From an uncultured Schlesneria sp. (GTDB lineage Bacteria > Planctomycetota > Planctomycetia > Planctomycetales > Planctomycetaceae), in contig CAIQIR010000079.1 of NCBI GenBank assembly GCA_903871875.1, positions 186,001 through 250,000 of the forward strand: a stretch of 64,000 nucleotides of DNA. The letters run 5' to 3'. Below the pieces are notes generated by a model. It did not search any database. It worked only from the letters and a program-made list of their open reading frames with translations, and was not told the origin of the DNA. The translations under genes were made by a program, and so were the position numbers. The first letter of the stretch is position 1. Each line of letters starts with the position of its first letter. Positions 56,601-64,000 of the stretch are shown one piece after another.

Positions 56601-56889
56601 GATGCCGCTGCAGTCACTCAGCTTGATGAATTCCGAATTCGTGGTCGCGAGGTCTCAGCATCTGACGCACTATCTTCAACAGGATTTTGTGAGTGATTCT
56701 GAACGGTTGCAGCAAGCATTCGTAGTCTGCACGGGGAGGCCTCCGACGGAAGCGGATATCCGTGCCGCGATGAAATTCCTGCACGAACAGACGAAGGAAT
56801 ATGGCGAGCAATCGGATGCCCAATTCCGAGCCTGGGCCGACCTTTGTCAAATGCTGCTCATCGAAAACGCTGCGCTCTATGTCGACTGA
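53653..56889 (+). CDS. Planctomycete cytochrome C/DUF1549/DUF1553 protein with inserted lectin-like domain
   Basis: About 1,078 residues, with a signal segment (TVLWIGLIELLTLSGPAWS). It begins with a planctomycete cytochrome domain (CVKCHG, a haem CxxCH). DUF1549 at about 150-430 includes LSLDLLGLPPTP-like sequence and a second haem-like CAKCHDHKFEP. An inserted domain of about 200 residues (from ILFQDDFNGPSESL to VVDNVVIETFTP) looks like a concanavalin/LamG-type glycan-binding fold. DUF1553 follows (NRFWQHHFGTGLVATADNFG). The start is ambiguous: ATG at 53653 or a GTG at 53668. A typical DUF1501 partner gene does not follow. The function is unknown, perhaps surface glycan breakdown. Confidence 0.9.
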   Translation: MGADDVRTVLWIGLIELLTLSGPAWSDESPQFDRDVAPLLKRHCVKCHGPAKQEAKLNLAAAGGLIRGGESGTSLVPHDADASLIWQKINANEMPPEAPLSAEEKSLVKRWIVEGTPGLKQADTDVGDHWAFRPLEPSLWHNPAAETTAATEAAVSPVDRFLLWNLAQDGLSYLPEVDRYTQIRRVSLDLLGLPPTPAAIDQFISDTSPDAYSRMVDRFLASPHFGERLGKLWLDAAGYADSNGYFNADTDRPLAHRYRDYVIRSLNADKPFDEFIREQIAGDELSSVTARTGETVVLPATSIDGSDAAGRVMELWEATHFLRNGQDGTGESDGNSDEVRVDRYTVIETAMQNISTSVLGLTIQCAKCHDHKFEPLTQRDYYSFQAVLIPAFPPSEWKKPNERFVYATRPGEMEAWQSALNEIETTITGVQSEVDAWAKSNRPHGTILFQDDFNGPSESLLAGWSHTAPGDDQPGGTAAVHLNSREAPAAIIDDGRLQVIEGGPGGDKWLSTKNAFDWTPDMVGASIQVTFDLVANQIEQSPPAERIGYFFALHDFHNDSPIGGGNILVDGHPSSGTAVVLDYPGASSKPLGTLGKTGYVPGRNYGIRITNLGKDKYQLQQLVDWQVDEPAIKLKAEDLPPGGFGFEYCCGRSFVVDNVVIETFTPSERSDPLAAFSKELGTRREPLDAALKTKDTLTNSRPGKIAWTTDIVDRPPPVHLLERGNYAAPGPLVEPAGFAVLGGTAASTPVVTASGSSPERIVNLAGAELKSSGRRLAFANWLTAPDSKPASLMARVQVNRFWQHHFGTGLVATADNFGLSGPVPSHRELLDWLAAEFIRSGWSSKHVVRLIVNSDAYRQSSQRSSPNGESTQTLAAHVTNTDDRNQRDPDARRLSRFPVRRLDAEAIRDMLLFSSGDFDDRLYGPYIPTTRTDQGETIVAEDNPGVRRRSIYLQQKRTQVHSLLQVFDAPSIVFNSTRRARSTMPLQSLSLMNSEFVVARSQHLTHYLQQDFVSDSERLQQAFVVCTGRPPTEADIRAAMKFLHEQTKEYGEQSDAQFRAWADLCQMLLIENAALYVD

Positions 56890-57065
56890 TCAGACTCCAT
56901 GACGGCGCTGAATGAAATCACCCTTGGCGGTTCACGGCATTTGCCAGTTGTGGGGGATTGAACTGCCGGCAGCAGGGGGCCGAGTACTAAGCCGATGATC
57001 CCGATAGATACCAGCAGTTCGACCAACGAAAAGCCGTGACGTCGATGGGGCCAGTTTCCTCTCAA
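56877..57065 (-). pseudogene. Truncated prepilin-like (DUF1559-type) fragment
   Basis: The 62-codon frame starts at TTG with AAGGTGG ahead. It encodes RHGFSLVELLVSIGIIGLVLGPLLPAVQ, a close match to the N-terminal prepilin helix of the DUF1559 proteins that planctomycetes make in dozens. The normal continuation (QAREAARRxQC) is replaced by unrelated residues and a stop. It overlaps the 3' end of the previous gene by 13 bases on the opposite strand. It looks like a decayed remnant, although a tiny prepilin peptide is possible. Confidence 0.6.
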
Positions 57066-57384
57066 GCTTCCACCTTGTGTTGTCGGGATCGATCGATCGA
57101 TCGCTTTCCGCGTGGCGTGATCGACGTCTTTGATTCATCGAGGCCCTCGCGAGTTGCGGCCGATTCGAAATTCGATCGTCGAGTCACGGAATTAACAGAG
57201 TCGGCGCTGGTTGTCTTCAACGACTTCCCCCATTCTCCTTTCGGAAACGGGTGACTTGTCGAGGCTGCTGAAGTCAGTACGTACGACGCCCGAAAAGTGA
57301 TCGCGAAAATGATCGTCGTCGTTTTTCTTCGCAAACAACTCGTGTAATCGAAGTTGCCGAACAAATACCTTAATCCCCGATGAC
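57066..57384. other. Intergenic stretch downstream of the sigma-factor gene
   Basis: These 319 bases follow the sigma-factor gene (minus). The short frames crossing it look non-protein, and I find no terminator hairpin. Confidence 0.5.
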
Positions 57385-59520
57385 TCAAGTGGATTGTCGG
57401 CGTTTGATGACGACGTAAACCAACACTCCGCTGAGCAGGACGGCATTGACGATGATCAAAACCGGCAGGAAGGAATTTCGTCTGCCTGTCGCGGCAATTG
57501 GATTCGACGACGTTGTCTGGCCCTGCACCGCCAGCTCCGGTGGATGCAGCACCCGTGTGTCGACTTTCACGACGGGCTTTGAATTCGGATTGATGTTGAC
57601 GGTCAGATGTCGATCTTTGCAATCGGTTCCAGGGGGCGGAGTCAGTTCAAAAAAGTTCTCGCCCATGGGCAACCCTTCCAGGCGATAATGTCCCTGTTCG
57701 TCGGTGATCGTGTGAACGGCTCTCGTTTGGTACGAATTGCCCACCGCGTAAGAGGCGATCCGTGTGGCTTGAACTGTGACGTTGGCGAGCGGACGTCCTG
57801 TCTTGTTGTCGGTGACATCTCCTTCCACGGGAATCGACGGTCTCAGTTTGTGCGTGAACTGTGCGGGATAATAAATTCCCCACTGCGATTCAGAATCCTG
57901 CTCGTGTTTGTCTCCCGCCAATCGAATGACCTCACCGGGGCGCGACAGCGCGTACAAGACGACCGTCTCGACGCCTGGTCCGCGAGCGACCAGAAAGGCC
58001 AGCCGTTCCCGGCCGACTCCTTTCAAGGTGAACCGGCCATCCCGATCGGTCTGGACCCGCGGAACGACAAGGCTGTCGAAGCCACGGAAAGCGCCATAGA
58101 GCAGGCGAAGCTGTTGACCACTCGAGTACCAGTTCGCATCAAGGCCCTTTGTCCGGGCAACCCAGGTATCCAGTGTGTCGTTAACGCCACCATAGACGAT
58201 GAACACTTCAACGGTGGCACCGGCAATGGGGGCGTCCTGCCAATCAATCAACCGACCTTGAATGGGAACATCATCGGCAACCAGCTTCAGTGTGTTCGTG
58301 GGGTGATCCCAAAACTCGTCCGACTGCTGTTTTTGTTCCGCCGAATACTCCGCGTTCACACGACCGGTTGTTTCGAAGTAAACCGAGTCGGTTGCGGTGA
58401 GCCCCGATCCTTCCTTTGTCGCGAGGATCACGGCGTGTTTCCACGGAGGCGAATCGCCTCCCCTGGCCTCGGCGGTCTCGTCGACGAAATCACGACTCTG
58501 GCGTGAGAATTCGAATTTCCCCTGTGCGTCCGCGATGGCCAGAGGTTCGGTGTAATTCGAAAACTTCCGCCACGAATACATCCAGATCTTGGCTCCTGCC
58601 GCGGGGTTGCCTCGTTCATCAATGACCGTGCCGGCATAGTGGAATGTCATGTCCTCCCGCGGCTGTTGAACGTTGGCCTGTGGTGCTGGCGGTAGCGGAG
58701 GTGGAGGTGGTGTGACGCCCCAGGCCTGATAGAGAAATCCCATTGTTCCCAGGCCCAAGACCGCGGCCCCGACCAGACCCGCCGCGGGTTTGAGGCCGGC
58801 AACGAACAGGGAATTCTGGACGCTGTTCGTCAGTTCGGTGACTTGCGGTGAGATCGCCGTGTTCGACAAGGACAGCTGCGTGACGGAAAGCTGGGCCGCT
58901 TTGAGGGCCGGTAGGATCACAGAGTTCGGCACGGCCGCCGAGGCGGCATTTTGTGTGAGCAGCACGGTCAGCGATCCGACCGACAAGGCAACGCCGAGTC
59001 GACCGAGTCGTTCTGCCAGCAGATTACGGGCTCGCATCAGTCGACTGGACAACGTTCCCTCGGGGCACCCCAGTTCCTGGGCGACCTCTTTGTGGCTGCG
59101 GCCCTGCAAATCGCAAAGCACCACGGGAACGCGGTACTTCTCGGGCAAGGCACTGATGGCGTCGTCCAGCAGCGGAGCCAATTCCGTCCATTTTTCGGCC
59201 GAGTGCATTTCGGGTTCGGCCGCGTTGATGTCTTGAATCTCTCGTCTTCGTCGTTGTGCTCGCAGACTGCGGGATTTGAGGGCCGTGCGGTACGCCACTG
59301 CATACAACCAACTGCCAATCCGAGCTCGTGGCATAATCGATGCGGCCTTACGTGAAAGAACCAGAAACGTGGCTTGGAAGGCCTCTTCGGCGTCGTGATG
59401 ATCGCCGAGAATCCGTTTGCAAACACCGAAGACCATCGGTCCGTGAAAACGCATCAACGCTTCAAACGCCGCGTCATCCCGTTGTTGGATGAATTTGTCC
59501 AGCAATTGTCCGGTGGTCAT
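57385..59520 (-). CDS. ECF sigma factor fused to membrane segments and an outer beta-sandwich domain
   Basis: The 711-residue protein begins with a sigma70 ECF module. Region 2 is at about 10-80 (DDAAFEALMRFHGPMVFGVC, RILGDHHDAEEAFQATFL) and region 4 at about 118-168 (LPEKYRVPVVLCDLQG, HKEVAQELGCPEGTLSSRL). A membrane helix at about 244-266 (GLVGAAVLGLGTMGFLY) and a proline-rich linker (TPPPPPLPPAP) follow. Then comes a large region with carboxypeptidase-regulatory-like repeats (YAGTVIDERGNPAAGAKI, DVTDNKTGRPLANVTV, TDEQGHYRLEGLP). The C terminus has a second helix (FLPVLIIVNAVLLSGVLVYVV). AGGAG precedes the ATG. The long outer region could sense an envelope signal and control the sigma part directly. 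Confidence 0.88.
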   Translation of the reverse strand: MTTGQLLDKFIQQRDDAAFEALMRFHGPMVFGVCKRILGDHHDAEEAFQATFLVLSRKAASIMPRARIGSWLYAVAYRTALKSRSLRAQRRRREIQDINAAEPEMHSAEKWTELAPLLDDAISALPEKYRVPVVLCDLQGRSHKEVAQELGCPEGTLSSRLMRARNLLAERLGRLGVALSVGSLTVLLTQNAASAAVPNSVILPALKAAQLSVTQLSLSNTAISPQVTELTNSVQNSLFVAGLKPAAGLVGAAVLGLGTMGFLYQAWGVTPPPPPLPPAPQANVQQPREDMTFHYAGTVIDERGNPAAGAKIWMYSWRKFSNYTEPLAIADAQGKFEFSRQSRDFVDETAEARGGDSPPWKHAVILATKEGSGLTATDSVYFETTGRVNAEYSAEQKQQSDEFWDHPTNTLKLVADDVPIQGRLIDWQDAPIAGATVEVFIVYGGVNDTLDTWVARTKGLDANWYSSGQQLRLLYGAFRGFDSLVVPRVQTDRDGRFTLKGVGRERLAFLVARGPGVETVVLYALSRPGEVIRLAGDKHEQDSESQWGIYYPAQFTHKLRPSIPVEGDVTDNKTGRPLANVTVQATRIASYAVGNSYQTRAVHTITDEQGHYRLEGLPMGENFFELTPPPGTDCKDRHLTVNINPNSKPVVKVDTRVLHPPELAVQGQTTSSNPIAATGRRNSFLPVLIIVNAVLLSGVLVYVVIKRRQST

Positions 59521-59959
59521 TTCTGCTCCTGTTGCGGCACGAAGGATCCCAATTGACGCGGGAAGATCGCGTTCATGAATCATTCGTTTGCTGTTGTTGG
59601 CCGCAAAGTGTGAACTCCTACAGACAATTGCCTGATCGCCGCTGTTTCATTGCAAGAATTTCTCAGAAATTCTCGAATTCGATCTGATCCTTTGAATTCC
59701 GGCGGTGTTTGATCACCGTAACTGCTTTGACCACACCGCCTGGCCAAGCCGAATCCATCGCCTTCCAGGGATTCGCCGCCAGAGCATGACGATGAGAAAT
59801 CAGAGACGTGATCTCTCGACCGCCTGAAATGATTTGCACCTCAAAATTGAATCGCCGCTCGAGGTTCATTAGGATCTGTCACAATTGAGAAGTCATGGGA
59901 GTGGCGATTCTGCCAGCTTCTGATGTCAATTTCCCAGCACTGATGAAAATGGAGTGAGT
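59521..59959. other. Divergent region between sigma-factor and propeller genes
   Basis: About 440 bases hold the promoters of both neighbours and, in the middle, one possible small gene (59663-59869, minus). No operator-like palindrome stands out. Confidence 0.5.
59663..59869 (-). CDS. Possible 68-residue protein of unknown function
   Basis: The frame codes for MNLERRFNFEVQIISGG at the start and a Lys/Arg-rich end (TVIKHRRNSKDQIEFENF). Codon choice looks like that of its neighbours, and residue order (alternating beta-like stretches) seems natural. No ribosome site precedes the ATG, and I recognise no family, so it could be chance. Confidence 0.4.
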   Translation of the reverse strand: MNLERRFNFEVQIISGGREITSLISHRHALAANPWKAMDSAWPGGVVKAVTVIKHRRNSKDQIEFENF

Positions 59960-61141
59960 ATGCATCGACTGAGTGTTCAACCGACAATCGCCTTGCTGGC
60001 CTTGCTGGCTTTTGCCCCGATGGTGTTCGCACAAGATGCTCCCAAGGCGGAAGAGAAGAAAGCCGAAACCAAAGCGGAAGAAAAACCTGCTGATAAACCT
60101 GCCGACAAGCCTGCCGAAAAGCCTGCCGAAAAGCCTGAGGAAAAGCCTGAGGAAAAGCCTGCCGAAAAGCCGGCTGAGAAGCCGGCCGAATTGCCCACGA
60201 AACTGTCGGTCATTCATCTGGATAACCCTTCGGGCGTGACCGTGCATCCCGGCACCGGGCATGTGTTCATTACTTCGCGTCAGGGTGTCTTTCGCTACGT
60301 GCCCGCCACGAAGAAGATTTATCTGGAAGTCGAAGGCTTCCCCACCGACGAGTATGGCAAGGGACCGAAGTACAACATCGGTCCGCTGGGCTGTACGCTG
60401 TGGGGCACCGATCGTCTGATCGTTCCCGATGGCAGCCAGAAAGATGGCGAAGAAGTCGTGCGGATTTATAAGATCGCCGATGAACTTCCCGCCAAGCCAC
60501 GCAAGGCCACAGAAACCGAATTCGTGCTGGGCCCCATTAAGGGGAACCCGGAAGCTAACTACAAGGGCGAAGGCAATTACTACGCGGCCGTCGTCTGGAA
60601 CGACACGATCTACGTGACCGCCAATGGCGATGATACCAAGGGATGGATCGTCACTTCGAAGATCACCGATGGCAAGCCGGGCGAATTGACCGGAACGATT
60701 GCGACCAAGGAAGCGACCCAGGTTGACGCCCCCGTCGGCATCACGACAACACCTGACAGCTCCAGCCTGGTCGTCGGTCAAATGGGTGAAGTTTCGGTTC
60801 CTGGCGATTCGCTGCTGTCGTTCTACGACAAAGAAGGCAAGCTGACCAAGAACTATAAGACCACATTGAATGACATCAGTGGTCTGGCCTACAGCCCCAA
60901 AACGGGCAAGCTGTATGCAACCGACTTCGCCTGGGCCGAAGAGATCAAGGGCAACGGGGGATTGTTCGAACTGGTCATCGAGGGCGACGAAGTGAAGCCT
61001 AAGAAAATTCTCGGCCTCGATCGTCCCACCGCTTTGGGCTTCGACAAAGAAGGAGCCTTGTACGTCACGGTCTTCGGGACCGGCAAAGACACTGGCGACA
61101 AGCCCAACGGTGGCTTGATCCGCCTGGAGCCCGGTCTGTAA
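59960..61141 (+). CDS. Secreted propeller-like protein with a PEKP-repeat linker
   Basis: The 393-residue protein starts with a signal peptide (TIALLALLAFAPMVFAQ, cut before DAPK). A charged linker at about residues 43-77 repeats the four-residue unit P-A-E-K. The rest is a beta-propeller (GVTVHPGTGHVFITSRQGVFR, GLAYSPKTGKLYATDFAW, ALGFDKEGALYVTVFGTG), reminiscent of SMP-30/NHL proteins. GGAG precedes the ATG; a GTG six bases earlier is in frame. The linker could anchor or space the propeller in the envelope. It ends at a strong terminator. Confidence 0.85.
   Translation: MHRLSVQPTIALLALLAFAPMVFAQDAPKAEEKKAETKAEEKPADKPADKPAEKPAEKPEEKPEEKPAEKPAEKPAELPTKLSVIHLDNPSGVTVHPGTGHVFITSRQGVFRYVPATKKIYLEVEGFPTDEYGKGPKYNIGPLGCTLWGTDRLIVPDGSQKDGEEVVRIYKIADELPAKPRKATETEFVLGPIKGNPEANYKGEGNYYAAVVWNDTIYVTANGDDTKGWIVTSKITDGKPGELTGTIATKEATQVDAPVGITTTPDSSSLVVGQMGEVSVPGDSLLSFYDKEGKLTKNYKTTLNDISGLAYSPKTGKLYATDFAWAEEIKGNGGLFELVIEGDEVKPKKILGLDRPTALGFDKEGALYVTVFGTGKDTGDKPNGGLIRLEPGL
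60086..60190 (+). repeat. Tandem 12-base repeat coding for P-A-E-K units
   Basis: 35 codons of repeating Pro, Ala/Glu, Asp/Glu, Lys units (CCTGCCGAAAAG type), nearly identical from copy to copy. Copy number may vary between strains. Confidence 0.85.
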
Positions 61142-61170
61142 CGGATCGTCCGCTCGATTGGCAATTCACC

Positions 61171-61204
61171 GAACCCGCAACTCGATCTGTCGAGTTGCGG
61201 GTTC
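61171..61204. terminator. Strong hairpin between converging genes
   Basis: A 15-bp perfect stem (61171-61185 with 61190-61204), loop tctg, followed on the plus strand by ATTTTGTTG. It probably ends the propeller gene and may also stop the opposite gene. Confidence 0.88.
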
Positions 61205-61244
61205 ATTTTGTTGCTGGAAGCGTTGCCACAAAACGAACATCACC

Positions 61245-62477
61245 CTACGGCGATGCCGCATCTCCCAGCAATTTACGAGCGATTTCCATCTGATTTTCAA
61301 AGATCTGTTCTGAACCGAAATAAGTGATGGGATTGTTCAGCATCGGCATCAAGCCCTCTTGCCCGGCCAGATAAAGCGCACGTTCGAGCGGATAACGGTC
61401 CGATGATCGGGACCTTAATCGATCGACAATGCTGCCGATACGAGGCCGGTATCGGGTGGTCACCAGATCCCATTCGGCTCGTCCAACACGTCGTTCCTGC
61501 ATGCGTTTCAACGCCGTTCGGCAGTTCGTGAATTCGCGATAAACAGTGCTGGCGGGCGGTGGTTGTTGCCACCACGTCATCACGAGAAAAATCGCCGCCG
61601 CCGATAACACAAGGCCCCACAGTCGCTTTGGGCCACCGACCATTGCGGCCACGGAACGCCATCTGTTCGCCATCCAACCGGGACGTTTGTGATCTCCGAC
61701 CGACCACGATTTCTCTGGAAAAACAAATCGATTCTTCGATGTGGAACTGTCGGGTTGTTCGGCGAGACCATTCCCCTGCTCGACAGTAGAATCGAAGTCG
61801 TTCGACTCGGGGCCTGGCCCGTCTGTTGCCGGCGACCCGCTCAAGGGAGCCGCGGTAGCGAAACCATCGGCGCTCGACTTGTCGGCATCGGGCACCGATG
61901 ACGAGTAATGTGATTTGGTCCAGGGCAATGCTCGCCAGTCATTGCGTCGTTGTTGATTGAAGCCAGAGCGAGGCGAATCACGATTCTCTCGCGGTCTGGC
62001 GGCGGCGAGCTCTGGGATTTCGTCGGGGCTCTGCCAAAGCCCATTGACGCCCTGCCGCACCACATCGGCCGAACGCAATTCGCTTGATTGCCGCATCCGG
62101 CACAGTGTGGCCAAATCCACGGGGCCACGAACGACACCGGCTGCCATCAACCACCAGTCGGCGACCAACTCGATTTCTGCCGTTTCCGAATCGGATGGCC
62201 GAGATTCCTCATCGGGTGACCCGATTTCCTCGTCCACGCAGGCAAATTCGCCAGTCGCATCGGACTTCGCTGATGACGCGTTTGGCGTTCGATCTGTTCG
62301 AACCAATCCGACACCCGATCGGTCCTCGGCGACGCCTTCCAGAATCAGTCGATTCCGCACCTGGCGGTACAGATCCTCGTCGGCATTGACGAGACGGAAC
62401 AGATGGGCGTTCAGCAGCTGGCCTCGCTGGCGAAGCAAATCGATTGCCGCTTCGAACGCTTGATCCAACGTCGTCAT
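61245..62477 (-). CDS. Membrane protein with a GYF-like domain
   Basis: The 410-residue protein starts MTTLDQAFEAAIDLLRQRG. A GYF_2-like domain lies at about residues 105-160 (WWLMAAGVVRGPVDLATLCRM, ending QGVNGLWQSPDEIPEL). A disordered, polar part follows (about 165-270). One helix at about 290-310 (LWGLVLSAAAIFLVMTWW) and a helical outer tail (FTNCRTALKRMQERRVGRAEW) complete it. GGAAATGG lies ahead of the ATG at 62477; the frame is open 25 codons further. GYF domains bind proline-rich stretches. The function is unknown. Confidence 0.75.
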   Translation of the reverse strand: MTTLDQAFEAAIDLLRQRGQLLNAHLFRLVNADEDLYRQVRNRLILEGVAEDRSGVGLVRTDRTPNASSAKSDATGEFACVDEEIGSPDEESRPSDSETAEIELVADWWLMAAGVVRGPVDLATLCRMRQSSELRSADVVRQGVNGLWQSPDEIPELAAARPRENRDSPRSGFNQQRRNDWRALPWTKSHYSSSVPDADKSSADGFATAAPLSGSPATDGPGPESNDFDSTVEQGNGLAEQPDSSTSKNRFVFPEKSWSVGDHKRPGWMANRWRSVAAMVGGPKRLWGLVLSAAAIFLVMTWWQQPPPASTVYREFTNCRTALKRMQERRVGRAEWDLVTTRYRPRIGSIVDRLRSRSSDRYPLERALYLAGQEGLMPMLNNPITYFGSEQIFENQMEIARKLLGDAASP

Positions 62478-62735
62478 GTCACCATTTCCGGCAAAACTGA
62501 GGCGGGATTTCCAATGAGCCAGGTCAGTAACGTTAAGAAACGATAACGGCAAAAATGATCAACAACAAATTTTGCTCGCGTGACGCGTTTCTGCATTACC
62601 TCGTTTGATTGTACGACATTGCGTCACACGCACGTCCAGCAATTTCGGGGACAGCGGCGGCCAAAAGTGACATTCCGTCTGGCGCAGCCGGATCTGGTTC
62701 CCCAGCTTTCCCGAAATGAATCTGGCTTGGTCACT

Positions 62736-64000
62736 TTACGAAACGCGGCGGCAAAGCAGATCGTCGACGACTTCGCCGGCCGGTACGACTCGAAATGGCC
62801 GCTGGAACGGATCATAAATATGGGACGCGTGATCGACGCCTAACGCGGTGTAGATCGTCGAAATGATATCTCCGGGGATTAGCGGGTGGCTGGCGGGAAA
62901 CGCACCAGTGCTGTCGCTGCTGCCGTAAATCAGACCTGGCTGAAATCCGCCGCCCACCAGCATGACACTGTAACAGAAATTCCAATGGTCCCGGCCCGCG
63001 CCGTTGGCATTGATGCGGGGCGTTCGGCCGAAGTCGCCCAGAACGGCGACGATCGTTCGTTCCAGCATTCCGCGTTCGGCCAAATCGGCGATCAAGCTGG
63101 AACAGGCCGAATCGAACTGGGGCAGCAGCGTGCTTTTCAACGTCTTGAAGTTGTTGGAATGTGTGTCCCAGGTCGCGTTCGCGTCGGGAGCCCACGAAAT
63201 CGTCACGATGCGGGTTCCGGCTTCCAGCAGCCGCCGCGCCAGCAACGTACTTTGACCATAAATATTGCGACCGTAGCTTTCCCGAGTCGCGTCCGATTCT
63301 TCCGTCAGCCGGAAGGCTCGCTGCGTCTGTTCGGACGTCAGCAGGTCGAGCGCCCGTGATTGCATCCGGGTCATCTCGATACTGGCCGAAGGACTGGAAT
63401 CGAAGGCCACTCCGGCGTTCTCGAACAGTCGTCGTCGGGCCGCCAGCCGATCCGACGTGACTTCATTTTGCAGCGTCAATTCGGGCACGCGGAAATCGGG
63501 TGCGTTCGGATCCTTCAGCACAAACAATGGATCGAACGAATGGCCCAGAATCCCACCGAAGAAGCCGGGTTGCGGCGGACCACCCGCTCCTTCTTTCGTG
63601 ATGTAAGGCAGGCAGACGTGAGGGACAACATTCGCCGCGGTCGGGCGCAGTCGAGCCATAATCGAGCCGAGGGCCGGATGATCGGTCGGCTTGGTGCCAC
63701 CCCCCTGCTCGCCTCGGTCATGGCCGGTCAGCGAGGCATAGACGGCGGCGGCGTGCGAGTTATTAACGGTATGGTTCATCGACCGCACGACGGTCGCTCG
63801 ATGAACTTGCCGAGCCAGTCGCGGCAGGTGCTCGCACATCTGATAGTCGGGCAGCGACGTGGCGATCGGTTGGAATTCACCCCGGATGCCATCCGGCGCG
63901 TTCGGCTTCATATCCCACATGTCGAGATGGCTGGCCCCGCCGTTCAGAAACAGCAGAATGCAGTTATCGGCCAGCGGTTGCGAGGTTCCCTTGGAACCGG
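62736..64000 (-). CDS. DUF1501 protein, C-terminal part (cut by window edge)
   Basis: The frame continues upstream to the window edge, so the real start is outside. The visible 421 residues begin with GSKGTSQPLADNCILLFLNG and run through the DUF1501 core: HLDMWDMKPNAP near the start, and ERTIVAVLGDFGRTPRINA with GRDHWNFCYSVMLVGGG near the end. It is similar in role to the DUF1501 protein at 41280 but clearly a separate paralogue. The twin-arginine signal is presumably beyond the window. A DUF1549/DUF1553 partner might lie upstream, outside the window. Confidence 0.92.
   Translation of the reverse strand, partial: GSKGTSQPLADNCILLFLNGGASHLDMWDMKPNAPDGIRGEFQPIATSLPDYQMCEHLPRLARQVHRATVVRSMNHTVNNSHAAAVYASLTGHDRGEQGGGTKPTDHPALGSIMARLRPTAANVVPHVCLPYITKEGAGGPPQPGFFGGILGHSFDPLFVLKDPNAPDFRVPELTLQNEVTSDRLAARRRLFENAGVAFDSSPSASIEMTRMQSRALDLLTSEQTQRAFRLTEESDATRESYGRNIYGQSTLLARRLLEAGTRIVTISWAPDANATWDTHSNNFKTLKSTLLPQFDSACSSLIADLAERGMLERTIVAVLGDFGRTPRINANGAGRDHWNFCYSVMLVGGGFQPGLIYGSSDSTGAFPASHPLIPGDIISTIYTALGVDHASHIYDPFQRPFRVVPAGEVVDDLLCRRVS

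Overview
The window reads as chromosome of a planctomycete, and the gene families rather than any single marker say so. Diagnostic are two DUF1501 proteins, a DUF1549/DUF1553 protein with an N-terminal planctomycete cytochrome, an ECF sigma factor carrying a membrane-anchored C-terminal extension, a Ser/Thr kinase with the LLTPYQA-type N-terminal module, a DUF1559-like prepilin leader and a DevBCA-type exporter. The sequence is moderately GC-rich and mostly evenly coding. I see no phage, insertion sequence, CRISPR array, rRNA or tRNA. The genus cannot be fixed from the sequence alone.

Layout. 0-13 kb: aldo/keto reductase (cut by the window edge), ceramidase-like hydrolase, a secreted protein plus a papain-like protease, a minus-strand run of mgtE, a haem protein and a Tat-exported propeller, then moeA, a membrane-anchored kinase and a leucine-rich-repeat protein. 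13-24 kb: ygfZ-like gene, a sugar isomerase/kinase pair, comF, an HD phosphohydrolase, and rny-Rieske-enolase superfamily. 24-35 kb: modBC behind a long structured leader, a left-handed beta-helix sugar-nucleotide enzyme, mraY, a sodium:solute symporter with a small partner gene, a DoxX-like/thioredoxin-fold fusion, polX and pyruvate kinase. 36-48 kb: a TetR-controlled three-gene exporter, DUF1501, a TPR lipoprotein and a MarR-KAS-KAS cluster. 48-64 kb: SppA, four minor pseudopilin genes, the 1,070-residue cytochrome/DUF1549/DUF1553 protein, the sigma-factor fusion, a secreted propeller protein, a GYF-like membrane protein and a second DUF1501 gene (cut by the window edge).

How genes work together. 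Tight coupling (ATGA or GTGA overlaps) links kinase-isomerase, modB-modC, symporter-small membrane protein and gspH-I-J-K. Molybdenum handling appears twice: uptake (modBC) and cofactor insertion (moeA). Cell-wall precursor synthesis (mraY and possibly the GlmU-like enzyme) supports a peptidoglycan-making planctomycete. TetR and MarR genes each sit directly behind a near-consensus sigma70 promoter whose -10 box overlaps a palindrome, with the start codon only a few bases downstream. This suggests autoregulated, near-leaderless regulator transcripts.

No complete new system is proven. The best candidates for novelty are the MarR-KAS-KAS cluster, the membrane-tethered sigma factor, the DoxX-like/PRXL2-like fusion, the TPR lipoprotein with two cysteine-free YHS-like tails, the duplicated cytochrome c'-like protein, and the structured leader of modBC.
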